Shown piece by piece: positions 44,977 through 53,794 of a DNA stretch of 64,000 nucleotides. This DNA is from FEB-10 sp963710645. Lineage in GTDB: Bacteria; Acidobacteriota; Thermoanaerobaculia; Thermoanaerobaculales; Sulfomarinibacteraceae. The notes beneath the pieces are model-generated. The model had not been told where the DNA came from, did not search any database, and was given only the letters and a program-made list of their open reading frames with translations. The stretch covers positions 1,426,001 to 1,490,000 of the forward strand of contig CAVQBD010000009.1 of the NCBI GenBank assembly GCA_963710645.1, given 5' to 3'. Every line of letters starts with the position of its first letter. Within the stretch, counting starts at the first letter, position 1. The translations under genes were made by a program, and so were the position numbers.

Positions 44977-46035
44977 TCATCCGTCGATGGACCCGCCTCC
45001 CAGACATTCCTCGCCGTCGTAGAGCACCGCGAACTGGCCCGCTGCGATGCCGGGATCGGGATCGGCAAGGGTGACTGTTATTGCACCGTTGTGGTGGAGG
45101 TCCACCGTGCAGCCCTGGAGTCGTTCTCCGTGACGAATTCGCACGCCGAGTTCTCGTCGAGTGGGCAGCCTCGCAATCCAGTTCGGATGGCCCACCGAAA
45201 GTTCAGCGCGGCGATAGTGGGCGAGGTCCGACGCGTGGACCACCAAAACCATGTTCCGGTCGCGGTCTTTTTCCGCGACGTACCAAGGTCCTCCGGACAA
45301 CCCGAGGCCCCGCCGTTGGCCGATGGTGTGAAACCAGTAGCCGCGGTGAGTGCCGAGCACGCGGTCGCTTCCGAGTTCTCGGATCTCCCCTTCCCGTTCA
45401 CCCAGGTGGAAGGCCACGAAGTCGTCGTATGGGATGCGGCCAAGGAAGCAGATGCCTTGGCTGTCGGGCCGGTCTTGGTTGGGAAGACCGTAGCGATGGG
45501 CCTCGGCCCTGACCTGGGCCTTGGTGAGTCCCCCAATGGGAAAGAGACTGCGAGCCACCTGCCGCTGGGTCATCCGACAGAGGAAATAGGTCTGGTCCTT
45601 CAATGGATCGACCCCCCGCAGTAGGTGAGCGACGCCGTCTTCATGACGGATCCGCGCGTAATGGCCTGACGCGACGAGGTCGGAGGTCTCCGCGACCCGA
45701 TCGGCGAAGGCACCGAACTTGATGGCACGGTTGCACAGGACATCCGGACTCGGTGTTCGACCCGCCCGAAGCTCGTCGATGGCGTAATCCACAACCGTGG
45801 TGAAGTACTCGCGCTGGAGACTGATGACCGTCAGCGGCACGTCCACGGCATCGCAGACGGCCTTCACATAGGCGAGATCCTCTTCCCACGGACAGCGGCC
45901 GAGGAAGGCCATTTCATCCTCGAGCCAGATCTTCAGATAGAAGGCCTGGAGCTCGTGCTCACCCTCCTCGGCCAGCCGGTGGAGGGCCACCGAGCTGTCG
46001 ACTCCCCCTGAGGTGAGCACCGCGACGCGACTCAT
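44977..46035 (-). CDS. mnmA: tRNA-specific 2-thiouridylase MnmA
   Basis: Adds sulfur to U34 of Lys, Glu and Gln tRNAs. The ATP pyrophosphatase loop SGGVDSSV (residues 9-16) starts the protein; Cys101 in LCNRAIKF is the first catalytic Cys and DSQGICFLG holds the second, so both persulfide cysteines are present. KDQTYFL and the C-terminal beta-barrel GPWYVAEKD fit the family. Length 352 residues is normal. The gene converges on a non-coding stretch. Confidence 0.96.
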   Translation of the reverse strand: MSRVAVLTSGGVDSSVALHRLAEEGEHELQAFYLKIWLEDEMAFLGRCPWEEDLAYVKAVCDAVDVPLTVISLQREYFTTVVDYAIDELRAGRTPSPDVLCNRAIKFGAFADRVAETSDLVASGHYARIRHEDGVAHLLRGVDPLKDQTYFLCRMTQRQVARSLFPIGGLTKAQVRAEAHRYGLPNQDRPDSQGICFLGRIPYDDFVAFHLGEREGEIRELGSDRVLGTHRGYWFHTIGQRRGLGLSGGPWYVAEKDRDRNMVLVVHASDLAHYRRAELSVGHPNWIARLPTRRELGVRIRHGERLQGCTVDLHHNGAITVTLADPDPGIAAGQFAVLYDGEECLGGGSIDG

Positions 46036-46093
46036 GGCTGATCTGGACTCCCATCAATAGCGGCCATCGGCCGGTGGGCGTGAGGCCGGCACC

Positions 46094-46492
46094 TCAGCGC
46101 ATGTATTTCAGGTGCACCAGGTGCTCGAGATATTGATCGGCGTGCACTCCGAAGTCCTTCAGGAGACCCTCGGCGGTGACCATGAAGGTCGCCCTTTCGC
46201 CGGCAACCCTCGAAAAGTACATGCGGTGGGCATGGCGGCCGGTGCGCATGTCCAGCGCACAGAGGTTTTCCGAGAGTTCGGTTGTGAGCTCCCGCCGGCA
46301 CACCGGGCAGCTGAAACTCCACTGTGTCCCGGCCGCCATTTCCACCTCCGGTGGAAGGTAGACCTGGTAATTGCCCGGTTGAGGGTGGAGACCGACCAGC
46401 ACGTCCCGATCCTGCATCTTCGCCAACAAGATGACGGTCTCATTCGGATTGAGCATGGCCTGGCAGTGCGGACACGAATAGGTCCAGCGCAT
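46094..46492 (-). CDS. Zinc-ribbon protein of unknown function (CpXC-like)
   Basis: A 132-residue protein starting MRWTYSCPHCQAML, with two CX2C pairs (SCPHCQ near residue 7 and SCPVCRREL near residue 56) forming a likely zinc ribbon. The rest is helical with no recognised motif. On the minus strand CATACT ends 7 bases before ATG 46492, the leaderless pattern of this window; a GTG at 46552, which overlaps the upstream glycosylase stop as GTGA, would add 20 residues that look unconserved. Transcription with the upstream glycosylase is also possible. Function unknown; nucleic-acid binding is plausible. Confidence 0.65.
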   Translation of the reverse strand: MRWTYSCPHCQAMLNPNETVILLAKMQDRDVLVGLHPQPGNYQVYLPPEVEMAAGTQWSFSCPVCRRELTTELSENLCALDMRTGRHAHRMYFSRVAGERATFMVTAEGLLKDFGVHADQYLEHLVHLKYMR

Positions 46493-46548
46493 GGACAGAG
46501 TATGGCAGAACATCGCAGCGGTCTCACCTTTTTGGGCGTTATTGGTGG

Positions 46549-47262
46549 TCACGGGACGACTACGCCCATCTCACGCAGCTGAGCTGTGACCTGGCTCGCC
46601 CAGCCGCGGTTGGCGGCGGGGCTGGCGGGACTGGGATGGAGCACCCTGCCGATGGTGACATCTGAACCTGATAGAACCCGTTGGGCACACCGTTCGGCAA
46701 AATTTCCGAACCCGATGACCCGCTGGGGACGCAGTGCTTCGACCGTTCGTTCAAGGGCCCTGTCGCACACCAGCTCGAGAGACCGGCGCTCGGATGCAGG
46801 GAGCCTGTCCGGGGTGCGATTTCTGCCGCTGGACTCCAGAAACAGCAGCGGACAATAGTTGGCGACGAAAAAGCGTTCGAAGAAGCGCTCCGGAGTTCCG
46901 AAGACATCCTTCGCCCAACTCCAGACTCGCCGTCCGCTGACTTCGGATCGGCTGCAACCGAGCCCTTCAACGGGTCTCTTCGGGTGTTCGACCTCGGGTC
47001 GTCCCACAGGATCTCTGATCTCGAGCCAGTCCCGGACGGCCGCCACCTCGCCAAAGGGGACCCCGGTTTGGGACATCCCCCACGGGCCAGGGTTCATGCC
47101 CAGTAGGACCACTTGTTTCGGAGAGGATCCGAATCGATCGAGATAGCTTCTGTGGGCTTTCCAGGCGTAGTCCAGCGGCCGGTAGACGTGGCTCACCGGA
47201 GCCGCGAACTCGAGCTCGCGGACCGCCGCGCGGAGATCCGAAGCGATCGATACCAGTTCCAT
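46549..47262 (-). CDS. SMUG1-type uracil-DNA glycosylase
   Basis: Base-excision-repair glycosylase that removes uracil (and some oxidised pyrimidines) from DNA. The catalytic loop GMNPGPWGMSQTGVPFGEV and the minor-groove loop HPSPASPAANRGW are both present and characteristic of SMUG1. About 237 residues from ATG 47262; a GTG or ATG further upstream (47304) is possible but would run into the neighbouring sigma gene's end. It may be co-transcribed with the zinc-ribbon gene downstream, overlapping by 4 bases if the longer start of that gene is used. Confidence 0.88.
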   Translation of the reverse strand: MELVSIASDLRAAVRELEFAAPVSHVYRPLDYAWKAHRSYLDRFGSSPKQVVLLGMNPGPWGMSQTGVPFGEVAAVRDWLEIRDPVGRPEVEHPKRPVEGLGCSRSEVSGRRVWSWAKDVFGTPERFFERFFVANYCPLLFLESSGRNRTPDRLPASERRSLELVCDRALERTVEALRPQRVIGFGNFAERCAQRVLSGSDVTIGRVLHPSPASPAANRGWASQVTAQLREMGVVVP

Positions 47263-47316
47263 GTCGAGGCCCCGAGCGCACTCTACCACCGCCGATGACG
47301 CCAAAGGTCGACGATC

Positions 47317-47946
47317 TCACCGAGGGGGAAAGAACTCCGAAGAGTCGATGGATCCGTCCCGGAGTCGCTCTGGAGGCTGGCTGAGATAGTTGTTGCGGCT
47401 CGCAAAGCTGAGCAGCGAGCGCTCGAGCTTTGACCGTCCGCGATACAGCCGCGACATGACGGTCCCCACAGGCACGCCCAACAGATCGGCGGTCTCCTGG
47501 TATGAGAGACCCTGGAGGTCGATCAACAGAATTGCCATCTTGTAGTCGTGGGGGAGGGCCACCATGGCGTCCCGCACCTCGGCGTCCACCTCGTCGTGCA
47601 TCAATGTCGCCTCGGGATCATTCTCCAGGATCCGTCCGGATTCGGCGAGCGCGGTCTCGAATCCGTCCTGGAGTTCGTCGAACTCGAAGTGTCGAGGCTG
47701 GAGACGGCGTTTCCGGTACCAGTTGATATACGTGTTTTTCATGATCCTGAACAGCCACGCCTTGAGGTTGGTGCCCTCTTCGAATCGCTCGTAGTGCTGG
47801 TAGGCCTTGAGATAGGTTTCCTGCAGCAGATCCTCGGTCTCCTCTGTCGACCGAGTCATACGGAGAGCGGTCTTGAAGAGCTGGTCGCGAAACGGGAGGA
47901 GCCCGGATTCGAAGTCCCAACTGGTCGTAGTGTTGACGGTCGCCAT
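47317..47946 (-). CDS. ECF-type RNA polymerase sigma factor
   Basis: A 209-residue sigma factor. Region 2 (LLQETYLKAYQHYERFEEG and LKAWLFRIMKNTYINWYRK) and region 4 (LPHDYKMAILLIDLQGLSYQETADLLGVPVGTVMSRLYRGR) are clear; the NxxINWYRKR segment is typical of the SigR/SigH-like ECF12-type group. No anti-sigma gene is adjacent, unlike the pair at 16221-17266, so its regulator may be elsewhere; the small HX3CX2C protein at 44487-44741 is one nearby candidate. AAAGGAGAA precedes the ATG at 47946 (minus strand), and a sigma-70-like promoter lies upstream. Confidence 0.92.
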   Translation of the reverse strand: MATVNTTTSWDFESGLLPFRDQLFKTALRMTRSTEETEDLLQETYLKAYQHYERFEEGTNLKAWLFRIMKNTYINWYRKRRLQPRHFEFDELQDGFETALAESGRILENDPEATLMHDEVDAEVRDAMVALPHDYKMAILLIDLQGLSYQETADLLGVPVGTVMSRLYRGRSKLERSLLSFASRNNYLSQPPERLRDGSIDSSEFFPPR

Positions 47947-47970
47947 GTCGTTCTCCTTTCGCTGAGTCTG

Positions 47971-47999
47971 AAGATAGATTAGTGAATAGATTTTGTCAA
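47971..47999 (-). promoter_or_regulatory. Sigma-70-like promoter of the ECF sigma gene
   Basis: On the minus strand TTGACA (47999-47994), a 17-base spacer and TATCTT (47976-47971) form a good housekeeping promoter. The region is unusually AT-rich for this genome. Confidence 0.65.
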
Positions 48000-48168
48000 G
48001 GATTTCATGTGAATATTTAAAATTTTTCTAGATCTTTCATATATTCTTGAATTCTCGTTCCTTGTTGCTTGGCGCAAGTGGGGGGTCAGAACTCTGGTGT
48101 GGTTTCGCGGTGGCTGGGGGTATATATTTTGGGGGAGACCCAAACCAGCTGCCGTCGAGGAGGGAGTG
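48000..48168. other. AT-rich divergent intergenic region
   Basis: The stretch 48000-48060 is AT-rich against the GC-rich background, with AATATTTAAAATTTTT and TCATATATTC. TATATATTTT at 48121-48130 is a likely -10 for the ferritin-like gene; no -35 is obvious. No gene is seen. Confidence 0.4.
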
Positions 48169-48612
48169 ATGGAGTTTTCGAGAATTGACGAGGTCCTTGA
48201 CTACGCGATCGCGCGCGAGACCGACGCCGCAGCGCTTTACACCGAACTGGCGGACCGGGTGTCCAGACCCGAACTGCGTAAGCTGCTTCTCGAGTTCGCC
48301 TCGGAGGAGGTGCGACACCGCGAGAAGTTGGAGATGGTGCGCGAAGGTGAGTTGGTCGGCTTCACCTCGGATATGGTCGAGACCCTCAAGATCGCCGATC
48401 ACCTGGCCAGTCCGGAACCGACGGCCCACATGACCTACCGTGAAGCGCTGCTCTTCGCCGTCAAATCGGAGAATGCATCCTACGCTCTATACAGCAAACT
48501 CGCCGAGATGGCCGACGACGATCAGTTGACCCAGATTTTCCGTTCATTGGCCCGGGAGGAGGCCGGCCACAAGCTGAGGTTCGAGCAGGAGTACGAGGCA
48601 TCGCAGAGGTGA
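48169..48612 (+). CDS. Rubrerythrin-like ferritin-domain protein
   Basis: A 147-residue four-helix protein of the ferritin/rubrerythrin superfamily. ARETDAAALYTELAD and FASEEVRHREKLEMV in the first half, and SENASYALYSKLAEMA and AREEAGHKLRFEQEY in the second, give the paired E...ExxH di-iron ligand sets in both halves. There is no C-terminal rubredoxin domain. It probably binds a di-iron centre and reduces peroxide, but with no rubredoxin partner nearby the electron donor is unknown. GAGGAGGG precedes ATG 48169. Confidence 0.85.
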   Translation: MEFSRIDEVLDYAIARETDAAALYTELADRVSRPELRKLLLEFASEEVRHREKLEMVREGELVGFTSDMVETLKIADHLASPEPTAHMTYREALLFAVKSENASYALYSKLAEMADDDQLTQIFRSLAREEAGHKLRFEQEYEASQR

Positions 48613-48756
48613 TCACCTCGAGGGCTTCTGGAGCCGGAAGCCAGGAGCCACAAGAGCCCTCCAACCACTTTCCCGGGCGGGCGGGGTTTTCGAATTCCGA
48701 ATTCCAAATTTCGAATTCCGAATTTTGCCCTCGCTCTCCGTGCTAATGTACGCCCG
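48613..48756. repeat. TTCCGAA/GAATTCC heptamer tract
   Basis: The stretch 48689-48725 is a run of TTCGAATTCCGAATTC-like words with a 7-base period, preceded by CGGGCGGGCGGGG, a flank also seen at the hairpin elements. The -10 of the next gene follows. Confidence 0.65.
48744..48749 (+). promoter_or_regulatory. -10 element giving a likely leaderless mRNA (dynamin-like gene)
   Basis: TGC-TAATGT ends 8 bases before ATG 48757. Confidence 0.4.
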
Positions 48757-50502
48757 ATGGCACTTGAACAAATCCTCGACGAAGCCCAGCACCAGCTGCT
48801 GGCCGAGGAACGCAGGGTCCTCGGCGAGGTGCGGGAGACTCTGGCGGTCAGCGATGCCTCGGCCGAGGATCTCAAGACGCTGGCCGACTCCATTTCACAA
48901 CTCGACGAGCTGTTCCTGCTTGTTGTGGTCGGCGAGTTCAACGCCGGTAAGAGCGCCCTCATCAACGCTCTCCTTGGGGAGTCGTTGCTCGAAGAGGGGG
49001 TCACCCCGACCACTTCCAGCATCAACCTCATCCGATTTGGCGAGGAGAGAGCCCGTACTTCGGTGGACGACGCCACCGAGGAACTCACCTATCCCGCGCC
49101 GCTGCTGGTCGACCTCACTATCGTGGACACTCCCGGAACCAACGCGTTGGATCGCCGTCACGAGGCGATCACGGCCGAGTTCGTGCCGCGATCTGATCTC
49201 GTAGTCTTCGTCACGTCCGCCGATCGTCCCTTTTCCGAAAGCGAGCGAGCCTTCCTCGAGCGGATCCGACAGTGGGGCAAGAAGATCGTCGTGGTCCTCA
49301 ACAAGGTGGACATCCTGAAGGACGCCGGGGACGTGGAGCAGGTCGAAAAGTACATCGCCGACCACAGCCTGGAGTTGTTGAACATGACGCCGCCGGTGTT
49401 CTCGGTGTCGGCCAAGCAGGCTGAAGACGCGCAGGCGAATGGCGATTCCGCCGCGCTTCAGGCCAGTGGCCTCCCCGAGTTCGAGGCCTATCTGCACGAC
49501 ACCCTGGACGAAAGTGGTCGGGTCGCCCTCAAACTCTCCAACCCATTGGGGGTGGCGGCCAATCTTCTCGATCAATACAACAAACAGGCCGCGGACGAGC
49601 TGGCGCTGCTCTCAGATGACCTCAAGACCATCGACGACATCACCCGCCAACTCGAGTCATACGCCGAGGACGTGGATCGGGAGTTTCGCTACCGACTCTC
49701 CGATATGGACAATCTGCTGCTCGCCATGGAGAAGCGGGGCAACGATTTCTTCGACGATCGGGTGCGGTTGCGTAATTTGCCTGATCTGCTGAAGTCGGAG
49801 CGGCTCAAGGTGGACTTCGCGCGGGAGGTGATCGGTGACACCCCCCAGCAGATCGAAAAAAAGGTGGACGACATCATCGACTGGTTGGTGGACAGCGACC
49901 TCAATCAGTGGCAGTCGGTGGTCCAACACGTGAACCGACGTCGATCTGCCCATGCCGATCGCATCGTTGGTGATGCGCCGAGTCGTTTCGACACCAACCG
50001 CGCCGGTTTGCTCGATACCATCGGCAGGACTGCGAGAGAGGGGGTCGGGCGCTACGACCGCCACGCCGAGGCCCAACGCATTGCGGAGGGGGTCCAGAAG
50101 GCTGTTGCCGGAACGGCGCTGGTGGAGGTTGGGGCGGTGGGATTGGGTGCGACGATCGCATTGCTCGCGTCCGGGTCAGCGGCCGACGTCACCGGATTGG
50201 TGGCTGCCGGCACCCTCGCCGCCATCGGCCTGTTCATCCTGCCCCATCGACGAGGCCGCGCCAAACGGGAGCTCGCCGAAAAGATCGAAGAGATGAGAGC
50301 CTCGCTGATGGAAACCCTCGCCAAACAGTTCGCCACCGAGGCACAGAAAAGCCGAACCAAGATCCGCGAAACCATTGCCCCCTACGATCGATTCGTCCGC
50401 GCCGAACAAAAGCTCCTCGAGCAGCGCCGCGACCAGTTGACCGAGTTGTCCGGCCGGGTAGCGTCGCTCCAGACACGGGTCGACGCCATGACGGACGACT
50501 GA
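48757..50502 (+). CDS. Bacterial dynamin-like GTPase
   Basis: A 581-residue membrane-remodelling GTPase. G1 is GEFNAGKSA (59-67), with a conserved Thr-rich switch I (TPTTSSIN), G3 DTPG (in LTIVDTPGTNA) and G4 NKVD. Long helical regions form the neck and stalk. A hydrophobic stretch at about 440-490 (VGAVGLGATIALLASG...VAAGTLAAIGLFILP) is the probable membrane-inserting paddle. A role in membrane fission, fusion or stress protection is likely by family. It is 27 bases before the LOG-family gene. Confidence 0.9.
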   Translation: MALEQILDEAQHQLLAEERRVLGEVRETLAVSDASAEDLKTLADSISQLDELFLLVVVGEFNAGKSALINALLGESLLEEGVTPTTSSINLIRFGEERARTSVDDATEELTYPAPLLVDLTIVDTPGTNALDRRHEAITAEFVPRSDLVVFVTSADRPFSESERAFLERIRQWGKKIVVVLNKVDILKDAGDVEQVEKYIADHSLELLNMTPPVFSVSAKQAEDAQANGDSAALQASGLPEFEAYLHDTLDESGRVALKLSNPLGVAANLLDQYNKQAADELALLSDDLKTIDDITRQLESYAEDVDREFRYRLSDMDNLLLAMEKRGNDFFDDRVRLRNLPDLLKSERLKVDFAREVIGDTPQQIEKKVDDIIDWLVDSDLNQWQSVVQHVNRRRSAHADRIVGDAPSRFDTNRAGLLDTIGRTAREGVGRYDRHAEAQRIAEGVQKAVAGTALVEVGAVGLGATIALLASGSAADVTGLVAAGTLAAIGLFILPHRRGRAKRELAEKIEEMRASLMETLAKQFATEAQKSRTKIRETIAPYDRFVRAEQKLLEQRRDQLTELSGRVASLQTRVDAMTDD

Positions 50503-50529
50503 CGTAGCTGGGCACGAACGGAGGTCTGG

Positions 50530-51228
50530 GTGGCGAGCGACAACGATCAACGATCGGTGGTGGGCGGTGGTTTCGATGCGGTGGAAGAGGCCCTGCTCGA
50601 TCTGTGGTCGGTGGCCAACAATCTGGCGCGAGTTCCCCCACCCGACGATCGATTTCGAGTCACCATCTTCGGTTCAGCCCGGGTCTCCCCCGGTGATCCC
50701 CAGTACGACGATGTCCGCCGTCTCGCGATCCGTCTCACAGAGCTGGGCTGCGACATCATCACCGGTGGTGGTCCGGGCCTGATGCAGGCAGCCAACGAGG
50801 GCGCCCAGATCGGGGATCCCGGTGACGAGACCGATTCGGTGGGAATCAGGGTGGCGCTGCCTTTCGAGCAGGGCGCGAATCCCTTCGTGGAAAAGGTCTA
50901 TACTCACCGGACCTTTTTCACCCGGCTCCACCATTTTGTTCGACTGTCCAACGCCTATGTCGTGATGCCCGGAGGTCTCGGGACCACACTCGAACTGCTG
51001 ATGGTCTGGCAACTGCTTCAGGTGCGACACCTGGAAGGTGTGCCGCTGATTCTGGTGGGGCCCATGTGGCGCGAACTGGTGGACTGGGCGGCGGGATGGA
51101 TGGTGGACAACATCCCTGCTTACGCGAAAAACGAAGACATGGAGATCCCACGCTGTGTGGACACGGCAGAGGAGGCAGCGGAGATCATCGAGACGATGGT
51201 GCGGGCGAATCCGCCGGTAGGATCGTGA
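50530..51228 (+). CDS. LOG-family protein (TIGR00730-like)
   Basis: A 232-residue Rossmann-like protein of the LOG/lysine-decarboxylase-like family, which in characterised members cleaves nucleoside monophosphates (cytokinin-riboside phosphoribohydrolase). ITGGGPGLMQAANEGA and the catalytic PGGLGTTLELL are the two diagnostic motifs, with FFTRLHHFVRLSNAYVVMPGG joining them. GTG 50530 follows GGAGG. The 3' end overlaps the convergent membrane-protein gene by 44 bases. Substrate is unknown here. Confidence 0.87.
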   Translation: MASDNDQRSVVGGGFDAVEEALLDLWSVANNLARVPPPDDRFRVTIFGSARVSPGDPQYDDVRRLAIRLTELGCDIITGGGPGLMQAANEGAQIGDPGDETDSVGIRVALPFEQGANPFVEKVYTHRTFFTRLHHFVRLSNAYVVMPGGLGTTLELLMVWQLLQVRHLEGVPLILVGPMWRELVDWAAGWMVDNIPAYAKNEDMEIPRCVDTAEEAAEIIETMVRANPPVGS

Positions 51229-53794
51229 ACTGGGTCGGCCCGAAGCCGACCTGAGAAGACCACGGTCCCCAGAAGTCCATCGACTGATTTCCTTCGCCAC
51301 AGAACCTGGCTCGAACGATGGCATGGTAGGTGGTTGGACCGCTGTCGCTTGCGCTCACCATAAGCCGCTGAGAGGTCGAGGCCGTGGTGCCGCGTGCCGT
51401 GGGACGGCGGCGACCGGGAACGGTCACGAAGTAGTCGTAGCCGCAGGCACCGGCGACACCGGACCACCGCAGCTCGATCTCCCCCTCGATGAGGGTGCTG
51501 CGCGTCGCGGGTTGGACGATCTCCGGACCTGTCGGGTCCGAAGTGTAGAAATGGATTGGCTTGGACTGGGGGGCCGGCTCCGAACCGCGGACGTCGATCC
51601 GTGCAATCCAAGCCCCGCTCGACGCAAGATGGAAGGGATACGAGACCCCCTCGGTCGATCCGGCGACGACGATCTCGCCAGTGCGGGCGTCCTCCACCTT
51701 GACCCGGTACGTGGTCATGGTGGAACTGGTGTCAGCTGTCGTGCCGCCACCCTCTGTCGGCAGCCACGACAAAAGGACCCGTGGTCCGGCGACCGTGCTC
51801 CCGTCCTCGGGGAAGCCGATCAGCGGCAGCGACCGTCGGATTCCGGAGACGACGATGGGCTCGGCGACGACCGGCGGGCCGCAGCCCACGCTGTTGCACG
51901 GGCTGAGCAGGACCCGGAATTCACCGTTGCCCACCGGGACGGTGGCGGTGGAGCCCGCGGACGACCGTCGCACCACCGACAGGGCTCCTCCTCCCGGTCC
52001 GGCCGGCGGGGGAAGCAGGATCGCCACCTGGTAGTGGGTTGCCTGCGGCACCTCGCTCCATCGGAGATCGACAACGCCGCGATCCGCATCCACCACCGCG
52101 CTGGTCAGCCGGGGCTGGAATCTCCCGAGCACCAGCTGGAGCAAGTATCTCGGGTCCCGGGTCTCGTCAAAGGCGATGCCCATCTCCGCGAGACGGGCGC
52201 GGTTGGAGGGGAAGGGCATGAGATTCAGCACGAGGGGCTGGCCGAGGAGACGAAGTTGGTCGAGCCGGGTTTCGATCAGGGCTGAATGCCGGACCGTGGC
52301 GGGAAGGTAGCCGGTCGTCACGATCGCGACATTGACGAGGGCGGTGCCGGCGGCGAGCACCGAAAGAACCCGCGGGAGTCTTCCGCCCGCGGCCCAGGCC
52401 AGCGGGATGATCACCAGCGGCAGCAGCCACCCCTGTGGGGCGAACCGCGCAAACCAGGGGTGGGGCATGATCAGCACCGAGACCAATATGGGCAGCGTCA
52501 TGGCGAGACCCAAGGCCAGCCAGCGGGTGCCCCGCAGGCTGGCGGCGGCCAGGCCGGCCACCGCCAACAGGCACAGGCCACCGAAGAGCGGACCCCAGCC
52601 GCCGACCCGTACATCGGGCATCAGAAAGACCCTGACCTCTGAGGGCGTTACCGTGAACGGAAGCTTGAGGGGGTTGTCCATCAGGACGTGGTCCACATCC
52701 GACTCGCGAGCGAACTGACGTGACGGCGAGAAGACCGACCGGAAAAGCAGAACCGCCCTGTTTGTCTCAGCCCTTGCAACGAGGACGAACTTCTCAGGAC
52801 CCAAGACCGGGTAGAGCGGATGACCGTGCCGGATGGTGTTGGTGACGTATGGGTGAAAACCGACCACCGCCATACCGATGATGAATGCCGCAGCCATGAC
52901 AGCGATGAGGGAGCGAATGACCTGTCGCGGACCGACCAGGGCCAACCCGAGCAGGCCGCCGGCCAAGAGAATCGCGAAGTAGGCCGGAGCGGTGAGCTTG
53001 AGGTTGACACCAACGGCGACGGCGAGGGCGAGAACGACGAGACCGCGGCGACAGCGGGTCCGTCCACAGATGATGAGAGAGGACACCGCGAACAGCTGCA
53101 GCGAGGCGAGATCGCCGTCGAGCTGGGTATTGAGGGTCTGAGTGATGGCCACCGGGTTGGCGGCCGCGGTCACCGCTGCGCCCAGCGCGAGCCACGATGG
53201 AATCCGAGCGAGCCCGAGCAGTGCGGCGAAGGCCATCGCCGCTGCCGCAACCATAAGCGGAATCGACAACGCCTTGGCGTGTTCCATGTGATGGGTGAAT
53301 CGGACCAGCGCTGCGCCCCACAGCCACGACGCCTTGGGGTAGCCGTTGACCTGCCTGCGAACGCGGTTGTCGGAGTAGTCGGCGAGACTCAGCTCCGTCC
53401 GGATTGGGTTCCAGCCATCGACTATCTTGAGGACCGCCTCTTGGTGGTACCACTGGCCGTCGAAGCTGGTGTCCAGGATGGCGCCACCGACCACGGTGCT
53501 GAGAACGATGGTGAGGCCCGCTCCGGCGAGCAGCGCGGCGGCCGTTGCAGCTGGCCGGTTGGGCGAGATGCGTCGCGCCCAGACGACGGCCACGACCGTG
53601 GTGGAAAGGGCGGCAAGGGGGGTGGACACGGACCACGGAGGGGTCCCGATCCAAAGAGCCACGGTCGCCATCGCAAGGAGACTGGCGCAGAAGACAAGGA
53701 TCAGACCGCCAAAGGCCGACGCGACCCGGCCGGCGAATGGCAAGTCGGGTGGGCTTTCCTGCAATGGGTCGTCGCGATCCATGTTGGCGTCCAT
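51185..53794 (-). CDS. Multi-span membrane protein with C-terminal beta-sandwich domains
   Basis: An 869-residue protein. About 11-13 hydrophobic spans fill roughly residues 20-500, and the first large loop has FDGQWYHQEAVLKIVDGWNP, resembling the acidic loop of GT-C or oligosaccharyl-transferase-like membrane proteins, so lipid-linked sugar transfer is possible. From about residue 540 the chain is extracytoplasmic and carries at least two fibronectin-type-III-like repeats (VDLRWSEVPQATHYQVAI and IELRWSGVAGACGYDYFV). The fused beta domains may bind carbohydrate or the cell surface. ATG 53794 was kept; a second ATG lies 12 bases in. No exact family was recognised. Confidence 0.7.
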   Translation of the reverse strand: MDANMDRDDPLQESPPDLPFAGRVASAFGGLILVFCASLLAMATVALWIGTPPWSVSTPLAALSTTVVAVVWARRISPNRPAATAAALLAGAGLTIVLSTVVGGAILDTSFDGQWYHQEAVLKIVDGWNPIRTELSLADYSDNRVRRQVNGYPKASWLWGAALVRFTHHMEHAKALSIPLMVAAAAMAFAALLGLARIPSWLALGAAVTAAANPVAITQTLNTQLDGDLASLQLFAVSSLIICGRTRCRRGLVVLALAVAVGVNLKLTAPAYFAILLAGGLLGLALVGPRQVIRSLIAVMAAAFIIGMAVVGFHPYVTNTIRHGHPLYPVLGPEKFVLVARAETNRAVLLFRSVFSPSRQFARESDVDHVLMDNPLKLPFTVTPSEVRVFLMPDVRVGGWGPLFGGLCLLAVAGLAAASLRGTRWLALGLAMTLPILVSVLIMPHPWFARFAPQGWLLPLVIIPLAWAAGGRLPRVLSVLAAGTALVNVAIVTTGYLPATVRHSALIETRLDQLRLLGQPLVLNLMPFPSNRARLAEMGIAFDETRDPRYLLQLVLGRFQPRLTSAVVDADRGVVDLRWSEVPQATHYQVAILLPPPAGPGGGALSVVRRSSAGSTATVPVGNGEFRVLLSPCNSVGCGPPVVAEPIVVSGIRRSLPLIGFPEDGSTVAGPRVLLSWLPTEGGGTTADTSSTMTTYRVKVEDARTGEIVVAGSTEGVSYPFHLASSGAWIARIDVRGSEPAPQSKPIHFYTSDPTGPEIVQPATRSTLIEGEIELRWSGVAGACGYDYFVTVPGRRRPTARGTTASTSQRLMVSASDSGPTTYHAIVRARFCGEGNQSMDFWGPWSSQVGFGPTQFTILPADSPAPSSR

